Source of the DNA: Bradyrhizobium sp. CCGUVB4N
GTDB taxonomy: Bacteria > Pseudomonadota > Alphaproteobacteria > Rhizobiales > Xanthobacteraceae
Length of the DNA stretch: 64,000 nucleotides
Direction: 5' to 3'
NCBI RefSeq assembly: GCF_024199945.1
Contig: NZ_JANADP010000001.1
Span: 7,626,001 to 7,690,000 of the forward strand
A program made the translations under genes and the position numbers. The notes beneath the pieces were generated by a model. That model worked only from the letters and a program-made list of their open reading frames with translations. It ran no database searches and was not told the DNA's origin. Below are positions 1 to 7,632 of this stretch, piece by piece. Each line of letters begins with the position of its first letter. The stretch's first letter is position 1.

Positions 1-679
1 CCGTGCCGGCGCCGATTTTTGCGAAATCACCGACGCTGATGTCGCCGAGAATGGTCGCGCCGGCGCCGATATAGACACCGCGCCCGATCCGGGGCGAGCG
101 CGTCGGCAATTCACTGCCGCGGCCGATGCTGGCGTTCTGCAGGATCGTGACCTCGTCGCCGATCACGACATTGGCGCCGATGACGATGCCGGTGGCGTGG
201 TCGAGATAGACGGACGAGCCGATCTGCGCGGCCGGATGGATGCTGACCTGCAGGACGTTCGACGCCTCGTTCTGAAACAACAGCGCCGCATCGCGATGGT
301 CATGACGCCACAGCCAGTGCGAGACGCGCCAGGCCTGGAGCGCGACATAGCCTTTGAAATGCAGCAGCGGCGCCAACAGGCTGGCGATGGCCGGATCGCT
401 GCGCACGATGGCCTGCAAATCGCGGCCGGCCGCTTCGATCAATTCGGGGGAGCCGCGAAAGGCTTTCAGGGAAAATGCCGTGAAGCGTTCGCGCTCGCCG
501 GCACGGCCGCCAAGCCGGCGCCCGATCAGATCGGCGAGCGCCGCCGCGAGATCATCATGGGGCAGAATGGCGTCGGCCACGGCCCTGCCGAAGACGGGAT
601 CGGCGGCAGCAGTGCGCTGCGCCTCGTCGCGAATGGTCTGCCAGAGGTCGTCGCTCGCCATGACCGCAGCTGGTGCCAT
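1..679 (-). CDS. cysE: Serine O-acetyltransferase, 3' end cut by window edge
   Basis: Makes O-acetylserine from serine and acetyl-CoA, the committed step of cysteine synthesis in the cytoplasm. The visible 226 codons hold the N-terminal helical domain and the start of the left-handed beta-helix: the CysE signature DHATGIVIGANVVIGDEVT is present, followed by hexapeptide repeats (IGRG, IGAGATILGD, VGDFAKIGAG). The C-terminal tail lies beyond base 1. The start at 679 is supported by GGAGG eight bases upstream; an in-frame ATG at 661 is the alternative. The gene is divergent from the desaturase at 973. Identification is firm; only the missing C-terminus limits it. Confidence 0.95.
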   Translation of the reverse strand, partial: MAPAAVMASDDLWQTIRDEAQRTAAADPVFGRAVADAILPHDDLAAALADLIGRRLGGRAGERERFTAFSLKAFRGSPELIEAAGRDLQAIVRSDPAIASLLAPLLHFKGYVALQAWRVSHWLWRHDHRDAALLFQNEASNVLQVSIHPAAQIGSSVYLDHATGIVIGANVVIGDEVTILQNASIGRGSELPTRSPRIGRGVYIGAGATILGDISVGDFAKIGAGT

Positions 680-872
680 CGTCGCCTCCGGTATTTTAAT
701 GCTTCCCTATATAGGTGGTGGGCAAAGCGGCGCCAGCGGCGCGGCCGACCCGAGCATCATGCCGCAGCTCCCCGTGAGGCTACGAGCTTGCATGCCAGAT
801 GCCCGCGACCATATAGTCCGGCGGATTTCCGGCCGACGCTGTGTTGGCCGGGACTCTCAAAAGCATCTCAAG

Positions 873-904
873 CCCGCGCGGTGGTCCGCCATCCGCGGGT
901 TTTT
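873..904 (+). terminator. Intrinsic terminator-like hairpin with no upstream plus-strand gene
   Basis: CCCGCG (873-878) pairs with CGCGGG (894-899), followed directly by five T (900-904), the form of a plus-strand intrinsic terminator. No plus-strand gene precedes it in the window, because cysE runs the other way. It lies in the 293-base gap between cysE and the desaturase, 69 bases before the desaturase start. It could end a small RNA starting near 700-800 or act as an attenuator in the desaturase leader. Nothing else recognisable was seen in this gap. Confidence 0.45.
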
Positions 905-972
905 CGTACCCGATGATCTTCGGTCCGGCCGAAGCAAATCCCAGATAATGTTACCCGAGGTCACGCCAAGAC

Positions 973-2136
973 ATGTCGCCCAACGCGCCCACCGACGACC
1001 AGCACGACGACATCATGTACCCCTCCGCCGTGCCGTTCGTGCTGGTGCATCTCGGCTGCTTCGCAGCCATCTGGTCGGGCGTCACCTGGCAGGCCGTCGC
1101 GATCTGCGCTTCGCTGTACGTCGTGCGCATGTTCGGGGTCACCGCGGGCTACCACCGCTATTTCTCGCATCGGGCTTATGCGACCAGCCGGGTGTTTCAG
1201 TTCATGCTGGCCTTCATTGCGCAAAGCAGCGCGCAGAAGAGCGTGTTGTGGTGGGCGGCCAAGCACCGGCACCATCATCTGCATTCCGACACCGAACACG
1301 ACACGCACTCGCCGCGGCATCGCGGCTTCCTGTACAGCCATCTCGGCTGGATCTTCTACCGGGAGCACGACACGACCGACCTCGTGAAGGTTGGTGATCT
1401 CGCGGTCTATCCGGAGCTGATGTGGCTGCATCGGCTCGAGCTGCTGCCCGCCTTCGTGCTTGCAGCACTCTGCTTCGCGTTCGCAGGCTGGTCGGGCCTG
1501 GTCGTCGGTTTCCTCTGGAGCACGGTGCTGGTCTATCACGCGACCTTCTGCATCAATTCCCTCGCCCACGTGCATGGACGCAAGCGCTACGTGACGGGCG
1601 ACGATTCCCGTAACAACTGGCTGCTGGCGCTGCTCACCATGGGCGAAGGCTGGCACAACAATCACCACGCCTACCAGAGCAGCGTGCGACAGGGCTTTCG
1701 CTGGTGGGAAATCGACATGACTTATTACGTGCTGAAGGTGCTGTCGTGGTGCGGAATCGTCTGGAACATGAAGGCGCCGCCCGAGCAGGTGCTGCGCAAC
1801 GAGCAGCCGCTCGGCGCGCGGGTCATCAATCGCGCAGCCCGCGAGCTCGCCGGGCGGTTCGACGCGCACGCCCTCGCGCACGCGATCTCGTCGGCGCTGC
1901 ACCGGGCCGATCCGACCCATTTGCAACTGCCGACGCTGCACGACATCCTCAATCGCGCGCATGACGGCGTCGATGCGCTGACGCATCTGCATCTGCCGAA
2001 GATTCCGACCCGCGACGAGTTTCTCGCGGAAGCAAGGGCAATGTTCGCGCGAACGCGATCACTCAACGAGATCGTCGACCACGCCTACGAGCACTTCCTG
2101 ACGTCGGTTCGTGCGCAGGTCGTGACCGTGCGCTGA
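973..2136 (+). CDS. Membrane fatty acid desaturase (delta-9 acyl type)
   Basis: A 387-residue integral membrane di-iron desaturase that should insert a double bond in fatty acyl chains and so control membrane fluidity. The three histidine boxes of the acyl-CoA/acyl-lipid desaturase family are visible: HRYFSH (about residue 62), HRHHH (about 97) and HNNHH (about 225), with hydrophobic segments before, between and after them. The last 110 residues after the third box form a soluble extension, somewhat longer than a minimal family member. The ribosome site is weak (GAGG 11 bases before the ATG). The gene stands alone; the hairpin at 873-904 lies in its leader. Confidence 0.9.
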   Translation: MSPNAPTDDQHDDIMYPSAVPFVLVHLGCFAAIWSGVTWQAVAICASLYVVRMFGVTAGYHRYFSHRAYATSRVFQFMLAFIAQSSAQKSVLWWAAKHRHHHLHSDTEHDTHSPRHRGFLYSHLGWIFYREHDTTDLVKVGDLAVYPELMWLHRLELLPAFVLAALCFAFAGWSGLVVGFLWSTVLVYHATFCINSLAHVHGRKRYVTGDDSRNNWLLALLTMGEGWHNNHHAYQSSVRQGFRWWEIDMTYYVLKVLSWCGIVWNMKAPPEQVLRNEQPLGARVINRAARELAGRFDAHALAHAISSALHRADPTHLQLPTLHDILNRAHDGVDALTHLHLPKIPTRDEFLAEARAMFARTRSLNEIVDHAYEHFLTSVRAQVVTVR

Positions 2137-2153
2137 AGCTCGCGGATCGGGTT

Positions 2154-2324
2154 CTATGGCGCCGGACGGTCCTGCGGATGGTTGTAGACGACACCACAGA
2201 GCTGACGGCCGCAGCTGCGGACATGGCAGTCGGGATCGCCAGCGCAGCTGCCATAGACGAAGCCGATATAGCCCAGCACCGCGATGGCGGTCGCGCCGAG
2301 CAGCAGGCGGGTGGTGAGGTCCAT
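2154..2324 (-). CDS. Small single-pass membrane or secreted protein
   Basis: A 56-residue protein whose first 20 residues (LLLGATAIAVLGYIGFVYG) form a hydrophobic helix or signal, followed by a short tail with four cysteines (GSCAGDPDC, RSCGRQLC). The paired cysteines suggest disulfides in the periplasm. A GTG start at 2363 would add 13 charged residues; the ATG at 2324 puts the hydrophobic segment at the N-terminus and is preferred. It is convergent with the desaturase, with 17 bases between the stops. I do not recognise a named family. Confidence 0.5.
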   Translation of the reverse strand: MDLTTRLLLGATAIAVLGYIGFVYGSCAGDPDCHVRSCGRQLCGVVYNHPQDRPAP

Positions 2325-2412
2325 GACGTCATCCAACAGAAAATCGGCACGCGAACGGCGCACACGTCTTAGTGTCAGTACGTCCGATGTTGGTTCTCCA
2401 ACTGGTTCGGCG

Positions 2413-2498
2413 CGTCATGGCCGGGCTTGTCCCGGCCATCCACGCCTTACTCCGACGCACCAAGAACGTGGATGCCCGGGACAAGCCCGGGCATGACG
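2413..2498. repeat. REP-like long hairpin repeat, copy 1
   Basis: Two arms of 31 bases are complementary apart from two positions, and each arm holds its own smaller GC-rich hairpin (CCGGGCTTGTCCCGG on the left, CCCGGGACAAGCCCGGG on the right). A second copy lies at 11750-11830. The sequence matches an intergenic palindrome that I recognise from Bradyrhizobium genomes. It carries no transposase and no gene. Confidence 0.75.
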
Positions 2499-2527
2499 AT
2501 TCTTTGAAGCCCTCCCCCAAAACCAAA

Positions 2528-2558
2528 CCGCCCGCCTGCGGGGTGCGCAGGCGGGCGG
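2528..2558 (-). terminator. Intrinsic terminator of the DUF2852 gene
   Basis: A perfect 13-base-pair stem (2528-2540 with 2546-2558) with a 5-base loop. Read on the minus strand it is followed by TTTGGTTTTGG, a T-rich tail. It lies 51 bases past the stop of the minus-strand gene at 2610, as expected for its terminator. Confidence 0.75.
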
Positions 2559-2609
2559 CTCGGGGCCATCAGGACTTTGGGGGCATGCGCCTGAAGGCTT
2601 TGAGAGGGA

Positions 2610-3104
2610 TCAACCCTGCTGCTGGTCGGTCGGCGGCGGGGTCGGACGCGTCTTGTGCTGGGCCATGAACTGGTCGAACTCTTCCTTGTCCTTGGCGTGA
2701 CGCAGACGGTCGAGGAAGTTCTTGAACTCGACCTGCTCTTCCTCGAGCCGGCGCAGCGTTTCAGTGCGGTACTCGTCGAAGGCGCGATTGCCGGAGGACG
2801 GCGGGCCGAAGCCAAAGCCGCCGAAGCCTCGGCGCTCCATGCGGTCGCGCATGCGGTCCATCTTGTATTGCATCCGCTCCATCTTGTTCTGCCAGCGATC
2901 AGAGTTGCTCCAGCACGACATTCTTCTGCTCCCGAGTGTGAAAAAGAGAAGGGCTAAACCGATCGGCCACCAGATGATGAAGCCGAGAATGGTCACGGCA
3001 ATCCAGCCAGGATGCCAGGGCGTATCGAGCATGTGGGGCCGCTCGTACTGCTGCTGTTGGTCCGAGGGGCCGCGCCAGCGATTGACATCAGCGGTGTAGG
3101 CCAT
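2610..3104 (-). CDS. DUF2852 family membrane protein
   Basis: A 164-residue protein of the DUF2852 family, common in Rhizobiales and without a known function. It has one strongly hydrophobic helix at about residues 33-56 (WIAVTILGFIIWWPIGLALL), then a Met/Arg-rich amphipathic stretch (KMERMQYKMDRMRDRMERR) that looks like a coiled coil, a Gly/Phe-rich linker, a second charged helix around residues 112-145 and a Pro/Gln-rich tail. The start is backed by GGAGAAGGGAA just before the ATG. A 19-base inverted repeat 33 bases upstream matches a site at the start of the next gene, a TetR regulator, so control by that regulator is likely. Confidence 0.85.
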   Translation of the reverse strand: MAYTADVNRWRGPSDQQQQYERPHMLDTPWHPGWIAVTILGFIIWWPIGLALLFFTLGSRRMSCWSNSDRWQNKMERMQYKMDRMRDRMERRGFGGFGFGPPSSGNRAFDEYRTETLRRLEEEQVEFKNFLDRLRHAKDKEEFDQFMAQHKTRPTPPPTDQQQG

Positions 3105-3137
3105 TTCCCTTCTCCATCACGGCATCTGCCGTTGTGA

Positions 3138-3156
3138 ATGTAAATAACATTTACAT
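3138..3156. promoter_or_regulatory. Operator-like inverted repeat before DUF2852 gene
   Basis: ATGTAAAT-AAC-ATTTACAT is a perfect 8-base inverted repeat with a 3-base spacer in the promoter region of the DUF2852 gene. It matches 16 of 19 positions of the sequence overlapping the start codon of the neighbouring TetR gene (3963-3981), so both are probably sites for that regulator. Confidence 0.6.
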
Positions 3157-3223
3157 AGCTAGACCATCCCGCGATTTTGTCAAGCTGACCGCCAAACACG
3201 GTCTCGTAATTATTTGCGCAACT

Positions 3224-3964
3224 TTATTTCGGCTTGCCCCAGGGGCCGCCGGGAGGGACGCCGGAACCGGAGGGAGCCTCCGGCGGCACCGGCGGCGGCT
3301 CGGCGCTTGTCGCCTGCGGCCTGCGGTCGGTCGGGAAGCCGAGGCCGCGCAGATAGATCAGCACCTCGGCCTCGAGCAGCTCGTCCGGCGACATCGGCAG
3401 CTTTCGTCGCGCGGCGTCCCCGCGCGAGAACAGCGAGGCGACGCCATGCGCCATCGACCAGATGTGCAGGGCCATCATCATCGCCGGCGGACGCGGCGTG
3501 CCGGGCGGCGCCAGCGCCGCAAGACGCTCCGCGGCGGCGCGAATGACGTTGAAAGCACGCTCGCTTGCGGCCTGCAGCGCCGCATTGGCATCGACCGGCA
3601 GGCCGGATTCGAACATCGCGTTGTAGAAAGCGGGCTCCTCGCGGGCGAAGGCGAGATAGGCCCGGCCGACACGTTCGAACGCGGTGACGGTGTCGGGGCG
3701 CCCATCGTCCCAGGCTGCCGTGAGACGCGCTTCAAACTGCTCAAAACCACGCTGGGCGATCGAGGACAGCAACTCGTCACGGTCGCGAAAATGCCGGTAA
3801 GGCGCCGCCGCGCTGACGCCGGCCATGCGCGCGGCATCGGCAAAGGTGAACCCGGCCGCGCCCTTCTCGGCGATCAGCCCGAGGGCGGCCTGCAGAAGTG
3901 CTTCCTTCAGATTGCCGTGGTGATAGCCGCGCTCGGCGCGGCGCTGCTCCTTGCGCCAGCTCAT
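3224..3964 (-). CDS. TetR/AcrR regulator with WHG-type C-terminal domain
   Basis: A 246-residue one-component repressor. Residues 10-60 form the TetR DNA-binding domain (YHHGNLKEALLQAA, then the helix-turn-helix FADAARMAGVSAAAPYRHF). The rest resembles the WHG ligand-binding domain, and the last 35 residues are a Pro/Gly-rich disordered tail. No ribosome site is visible, and the start codon lies inside an operator-like repeat, which suggests autorepression; an ATG further upstream is followed at once by a stop. The most likely target is the adjacent DUF2852 gene, 119 bases downstream on the same strand with its own promoter. Confidence 0.9.
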   Translation of the reverse strand: MSWRKEQRRAERGYHHGNLKEALLQAALGLIAEKGAAGFTFADAARMAGVSAAAPYRHFRDRDELLSSIAQRGFEQFEARLTAAWDDGRPDTVTAFERVGRAYLAFAREEPAFYNAMFESGLPVDANAALQAASERAFNVIRAAAERLAALAPPGTPRPPAMMMALHIWSMAHGVASLFSRGDAARRKLPMSPDELLEAEVLIYLRGLGFPTDRRPQATSAEPPPVPPEAPSGSGVPPGGPWGKPK

Positions 3965-3981
3965 GTGAACAACTTTTACAT
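3963..3981. promoter_or_regulatory. Operator-like repeat over the TetR start codon
   Basis: ATGTGAAC-AAC-TTTTACAT is an imperfect inverted repeat (6 of 8 arm positions pair) that shares 16 of 19 bases and the AAC spacer with the perfect repeat at 3138-3156. Its position over the TetR start fits autoregulation. Confidence 0.5.
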
Positions 3982-4049
3982 GAGCCGCGCGTGAAGGTCA
4001 CTAGCAGGGGCGGGTTTTGGTGAACCCGTATTTCCCGCAAAGGCGCAGC

Positions 4050-4412
4050 CTAGCCACCCGGGATCGGCAGCACCGGCATGATCTCGACCCGCTCGCCGGG
4101 GAAGATGGCGAAATGCGGGTGGTTCTCGAACATCTTGGCCGCGGCCTCGTGCGAGGCGGCGCGGACCACGGTGAAGGCGCCCATCTCGTTGGCGATGTCG
4201 GCGACGCCCTTGGCATCGACCTTCTTGGTCTTGCCGAGCGGGCCGCCCATGGCCTGGATCGCGCCTTGGTGCTTCTCGACCCAGCCCTTCCAGGCTGCCA
4301 TGCCCTCCATCTCCTTGGCCTTGCGCTCGGCGTCGGACATCGCATTCCACGCAGCAAATTTCGGGCTGTCCTTGCTGCCGAGGAAAACGGCGAGATAGGT
4401 GTCGGTGCTCAT
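4050..4412 (-). CDS. YCII-related small protein
   Basis: A 120-residue cytoplasmic protein that looks like a dimeric alpha-beta barrel of the YciI-related group. It lacks the DGPF motif of its neighbour at 4459 but has the similar pattern of a start strand (TYLAVFLGSK), a helix (KGWVEKHQGAIQAMGGPLG) and a second half ending IMPVLPIPGG. GGGAG lies nine bases upstream of the ATG. It is 46 bases downstream of the DGPF gene on the same strand, so the two probably form a unit. No reaction can be assigned; the family includes stand-alone stress-linked proteins and partners of ECF sigma factors. Confidence 0.7.
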   Translation of the reverse strand: MSTDTYLAVFLGSKDSPKFAAWNAMSDAERKAKEMEGMAAWKGWVEKHQGAIQAMGGPLGKTKKVDAKGVADIANEMGAFTVVRAASHEAAAKMFENHPHFAIFPGERVEIMPVLPIPGG

Positions 4413-4458
4413 CGGTTCGCTCCCTTGTTGATCGTTTGATGCCGCGATGTCGCGGCCG

Positions 4459-4863
4459 CTAGGTCTTCAGATCGTCAAAGCCGGCGGCCGCGGCCTGCAC
4501 GTCAGGCGGAAAGTCAGACATTTCCTGCACCTGGCGGATCTCGATGATCTCATTGGCGGAAGCCGGGCACTTCTTCGCCCAGGCGATCGCCTCCTCGCGC
4601 GAGCCGACCTCGATCATCCAATAGCCGCCCAGCACTTCCTTGGCTTCCGCGAACGGGCCGTCGGTCACGACAGGCAGGCCGGTGGCAAACGAGACGCGGG
4701 CGCCCATCGACGGCGGATGCAGGCCGTCCAGCGTGATCAGCACGCCGGCATCCTTCAGCGCCTCGTTGTAGCGCATCATCGCAGCGACGCGTTCGGGATC
4801 GAGTTGCACGTCCGCCGGCGCGGTCTCGTAGCCGAGCGGGATCATCAGCATCATGAATCGCAT
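4459..4863 (-). CDS. DGPF/YCII domain protein
   Basis: A 134-residue YCII-family protein with the characteristic VVTDGPFAEAKEVLGGY segment at about residues 67-83. The open frame continues upstream, but the ATG at 4863 has GAGGA five bases before it and begins the domain (MRFMMLMIP). Members of this group are linked by genome context to ECF42-type sigma factors; the sigma factor gene of that kind in this window is 7 kb away at 11850, next to another DGPF gene. Function beyond the fold is unknown. Confidence 0.85.
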   Translation of the reverse strand: MRFMMLMIPLGYETAPADVQLDPERVAAMMRYNEALKDAGVLITLDGLHPPSMGARVSFATGLPVVTDGPFAEAKEVLGGYWMIEVGSREEAIAWAKKCPASANEIIEIRQVQEMSDFPPDVQAAAAGFDDLKT

Positions 4864-5314
4864 ACGGTCCTCACTGGCCCTGTCATTCCACTTGGCGCGC
4901 CGCGACATGCGCTGCGAAGCGCACCACGGAATGGCCGGAAGATCAGCGGACCACATGGCCCGCACTCCCTTGTAAGACGAACGGCGTTCTACAAGGCCGA
5001 CAGAGCCGTGAAAATTATTCCGGAGGTCATTGCGACTCACGTAGCGGCGTGCAGGCGCCAAACCGCGACCAGGCGGATGGGCACGCGACAGCTCGTCGCA
5101 GCAGAATATTTTTCGGAACGCGACCGTACAACTACGGACGCACGCACGCACTCGTATGAACCCCGCCGTGCTTATGAAGCCAGAACGCACGTGAACTGAA
5201 TGACATCGGAATCACACGTGAAATTACGGAAGGCCCGCAGCTCTGTGCAGTTGTTTACAGTTGCTCAATCCGCTCATGCAACTTTTCAGATCAAGTGTGG
5301 CGGCACCGTGATTC
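4864..5314. other. 451-base intergenic region
   Basis: It lies between the minus-strand DGPF gene and the plus-strand chemoreceptor, so it should hold both promoters. Frames crossing it have codon use unlike the neighbours and no recognisable protein. The only pattern noted is a repeated CAGTTG pair near 5247-5263; no clear -35/-10 boxes, terminator or RNA were found. Confidence 0.6.
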
Positions 5315-7012
5315 ATGAACCGTCCCCAAATCATTGCGGAGCATCAATTGTTCAATTTTCAGAGCAAGAAAGTCAGGCACGCAGTCGCCGAGGTCGAGGC
5401 GCTCGACCGGTCACAGGCGGTGATCGAGTTCGGTCTCGACGGCACCATTCTCGATGCCAATGAAAATCTGCTGAAGATGAGCGGTTATTCGCTCGCGGAG
5501 ATCAAGGGCAAGCATCACAGCATCTTCGTGAGCCCGGCCGAGCGCGAGAGTGCCCGCTACCGCGATTTCTGGGCCAGCCTGAACCGCGGCGAGTTCCAGA
5601 CCACGCAATACAGGCGCTACGGCAAGGACGGCAGGGAAGTCTGGGTTCACGCCTCCTACGCGCCGCTGCTCGACGAGAGCGGAAAAGTCATCAGCTTCAT
5701 CAAGTTCGCGACCGACATCACGGCGTACAAGATGAGGAGCATGGAGGAAGCGGGCAAGCTCGCTGCGATCAGCCGTGCCCAGGCCGTGATCGAGTTCAAC
5801 ATGGACGGGACCATCGTCACCGCCAACGACAACTTCCTCAATGCGGTGGGCTACTCGCTCGACGAGATCCAGGGCAAGCATCACAGCATGTTCGTGACGC
5901 CGGAGGATCGCGCCGGCTCCGCCTATGCCGATTTCTGGGCGCGACTGAACCGCGGCCAGTTCGAAGCCGCCGAATACAAGCGGCTCGGCAAAGGCGGCAA
6001 GGAAATCTGGATTCTCGCGACCTACAACCCGATCCTCGACGAGATGGGCCGGCCGTTCAAGGTGGTGAAGTTCGCAACCGACGTCACCGCGCAGAGGATG
6101 AAGGCCGCCGACAATGACGGCCAGCTCGCCGCGATCCAGAAGTCGCAGGCGGTGATCGAGTTCAACATGGACGGCACCATCCGTACCGCCAACCAGAATT
6201 TCCTGAGCGCGATGGGCTATTCGCTGGCCGAGATCAAGGGCCAGCACCACTCCATGTTCGTCGAGCCGAACGAAAAGAATTCGGCCGCCTACCGCCAGTT
6301 CTGGGAGACGCTCAATCGCGGCGAATACCAGGCCGCCGAGTACAAGCGGCTCGCCAAGGGCGGCCGCGAGATCTGGATCCAGGCGTCGTACAATCCGATC
6401 TTCGACCTCAACGGCAAGCCCTACAAGGTGGTGAAATACGCCACGGACATCACCGCGCAGGCGATCGGCCGAAAGAAGGCCGACAACGCGCGCGGGCTGA
6501 TCGAAGCGGTCGCGGCCGGCAGCGAGCAGATGAGCGCCTCGATCCGCGAGATCTCCGCGACCATGGCGAAGTCGCGCGAGAACTCCAAGGTTGCGACCAC
6601 GAGGGTCGACGCCGCCGACGGCCAGGCGCAGCGGCTGAACGCGGCTGCGCAGGCCATGAGCGGCATCGTCGAGATGATCGCCGGCATCACCAGCCAGATC
6701 AATCTGCTCGCACTCAACGCCACGATCGAATCGGCGCGTGCGGGTGAAGCCGGCCGGGGCTTCGCCGTGGTCGCCTCCGAGGTGAAGAACCTCGCCAACC
6801 AGGCCAAGCAGGCGACCGACACGATCACCTCCGAAATCGACGCGCTGAATACCATCTCCGGCGACGTCGCGAGCTCACTGACAGCTATCAAGATCGCTAT
6901 CGCCGGCGTCAACGAGTTCATCGCCTCGACCGCCGCCGCGGTCGAGGAGCAGAGCGCCGTGACCGCGGACATGTCGGCGAACATGCAGCGCGCGTCGGCG
7001 GAACTGTCGTAG
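5315..7012 (+). CDS. Soluble methyl-accepting chemotaxis protein with three PAS domains
   Basis: A 565-residue cytoplasmic chemoreceptor. No transmembrane helix or HAMP domain is seen. Three PAS domains with C-terminal PAC segments repeat with a period of exactly 122 residues (cores starting at about residues 33, 155 and 277), each with the pattern AVIEF.DGTI..AN.NFL...GYSL.EI.GKHHS.FV and ending FATDITA. Such PAS domains often bind haem or flavin and sense redox state. Residues 390-565 are the signalling domain, with the conserved hairpin tip near residues 455-490 (INLLALNATIESARAGE). No CheR-binding tail is present. No chemotaxis operon is next to it. The start lacks a good ribosome site. 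Confidence 0.92.
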   Translation: MNRPQIIAEHQLFNFQSKKVRHAVAEVEALDRSQAVIEFGLDGTILDANENLLKMSGYSLAEIKGKHHSIFVSPAERESARYRDFWASLNRGEFQTTQYRRYGKDGREVWVHASYAPLLDESGKVISFIKFATDITAYKMRSMEEAGKLAAISRAQAVIEFNMDGTIVTANDNFLNAVGYSLDEIQGKHHSMFVTPEDRAGSAYADFWARLNRGQFEAAEYKRLGKGGKEIWILATYNPILDEMGRPFKVVKFATDVTAQRMKAADNDGQLAAIQKSQAVIEFNMDGTIRTANQNFLSAMGYSLAEIKGQHHSMFVEPNEKNSAAYRQFWETLNRGEYQAAEYKRLAKGGREIWIQASYNPIFDLNGKPYKVVKYATDITAQAIGRKKADNARGLIEAVAAGSEQMSASIREISATMAKSRENSKVATTRVDAADGQAQRLNAAAQAMSGIVEMIAGITSQINLLALNATIESARAGEAGRGFAVVASEVKNLANQAKQATDTITSEIDALNTISGDVASSLTAIKIAIAGVNEFIASTAAAVEEQSAVTADMSANMQRASAELS

Positions 7013-7024
7013 AGCAAACGCCCT

Positions 7025-7143
7025 CCCCATCATCCTGAAGCGCTCGCCGTGCAAAGCACGGTGAGCCTCGAAAGGATGAATGCGGCCGGGCCGTCGCTCT
7101 TCCAGGCTTCCGCTTCGCTCCGGCACCTCAGGGGTGACGGACC
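7025..7143. repeat. Degenerate intergenic repeat (CATCCTGAAG type)
   Basis: The stretch begins CATCATCCTGAAGCGCTCG, carries the phrase CCTCGAAAGGATGAA and ends CACCTCAGGGGTGACGG. The same vocabulary (CATCCTGAGGAGC, CTCGAAGGAT, CTCCTCA) occurs in the better-preserved element at 62264-62384. It fills the gap between the chemoreceptor and the cupin gene, whose stops face each other. Confidence 0.55.
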
Positions 7144-7164
7144 ACGATTGAGGTTGCCGCCCCT

Positions 7165-7542
7165 CTACCGCTCCCACCGCCGCGTCGGCTCGCTTGCCGC
7201 TTCCGGCAACGCCTCGAACACCGGGGCGGCCAGCACGGCATGGATGTGGAGCGTCGACGTGCCCGAATTGCGAAAGCCGTGCTGACGGCCGGCGGGGACC
7301 AGCAGCGACTGGCCGGCCGTGACCGCGATCCGTTCACCCTCGATCCACATCTCGGCCTCGCCCTCGCGCACGGTCAGCACCTCCTCGACCGGATGGCTAT
7401 GCGTCGGCGCCCCCGTGCCGGGATCGACCCATTGCTCGAAGATGCAGAGCGCGGTTGCGCCGTTGCGCGCGGATGTCACCATGCGCGTCTTCACACCCGG
7501 CCGCCATTCCTCGAGCGGGTTCGCGCTGGGAACGATGAGCAT
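7165..7542 (-). CDS. Cupin domain protein
   Basis: A 125-residue single-domain cupin. Both cupin motifs are complete: motif 1 is GAPTHSHPVEEVLTVREG (metal-binding His-x-His and Glu) and motif 2 is GQSLLVPAGRQHGFRNSG with the third His. It should bind one metal ion in a beta-barrel; the substrate, if any, is unknown. A longer open frame continues upstream, but the ATG at 7542 fits the family length and has GAAAGG upstream. It is divergent from the SDR gene, with 90 bases between them. Confidence 0.85.
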   Translation of the reverse strand: MLIVPSANPLEEWRPGVKTRMVTSARNGATALCIFEQWVDPGTGAPTHSHPVEEVLTVREGEAEMWIEGERIAVTAGQSLLVPAGRQHGFRNSGTSTLHIHAVLAAPVFEALPEAASEPTRRWER

Positions 7543-7632
7543 GGTCAGGGCCTTTCTCGTCGGGGTCAAAGCGAAGTAAAAGACCAATCCCAGGGGATGC
7601 CCTCCCCTTTCGAACACAGGACAGAATAGCAA

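Noticed and set aside
197..1397. Long plus-strand open frames (239 and 347 codons) over cysE and the desaturase start
   Set aside because: They are antisense or out-of-frame to genes with clear motifs; high GC leaves few stops in those frames.
961..1992. 343-codon minus-strand frame opposite the desaturase
   Set aside because: The desaturase has three complete His boxes; the antisense frame has no recognisable domain.
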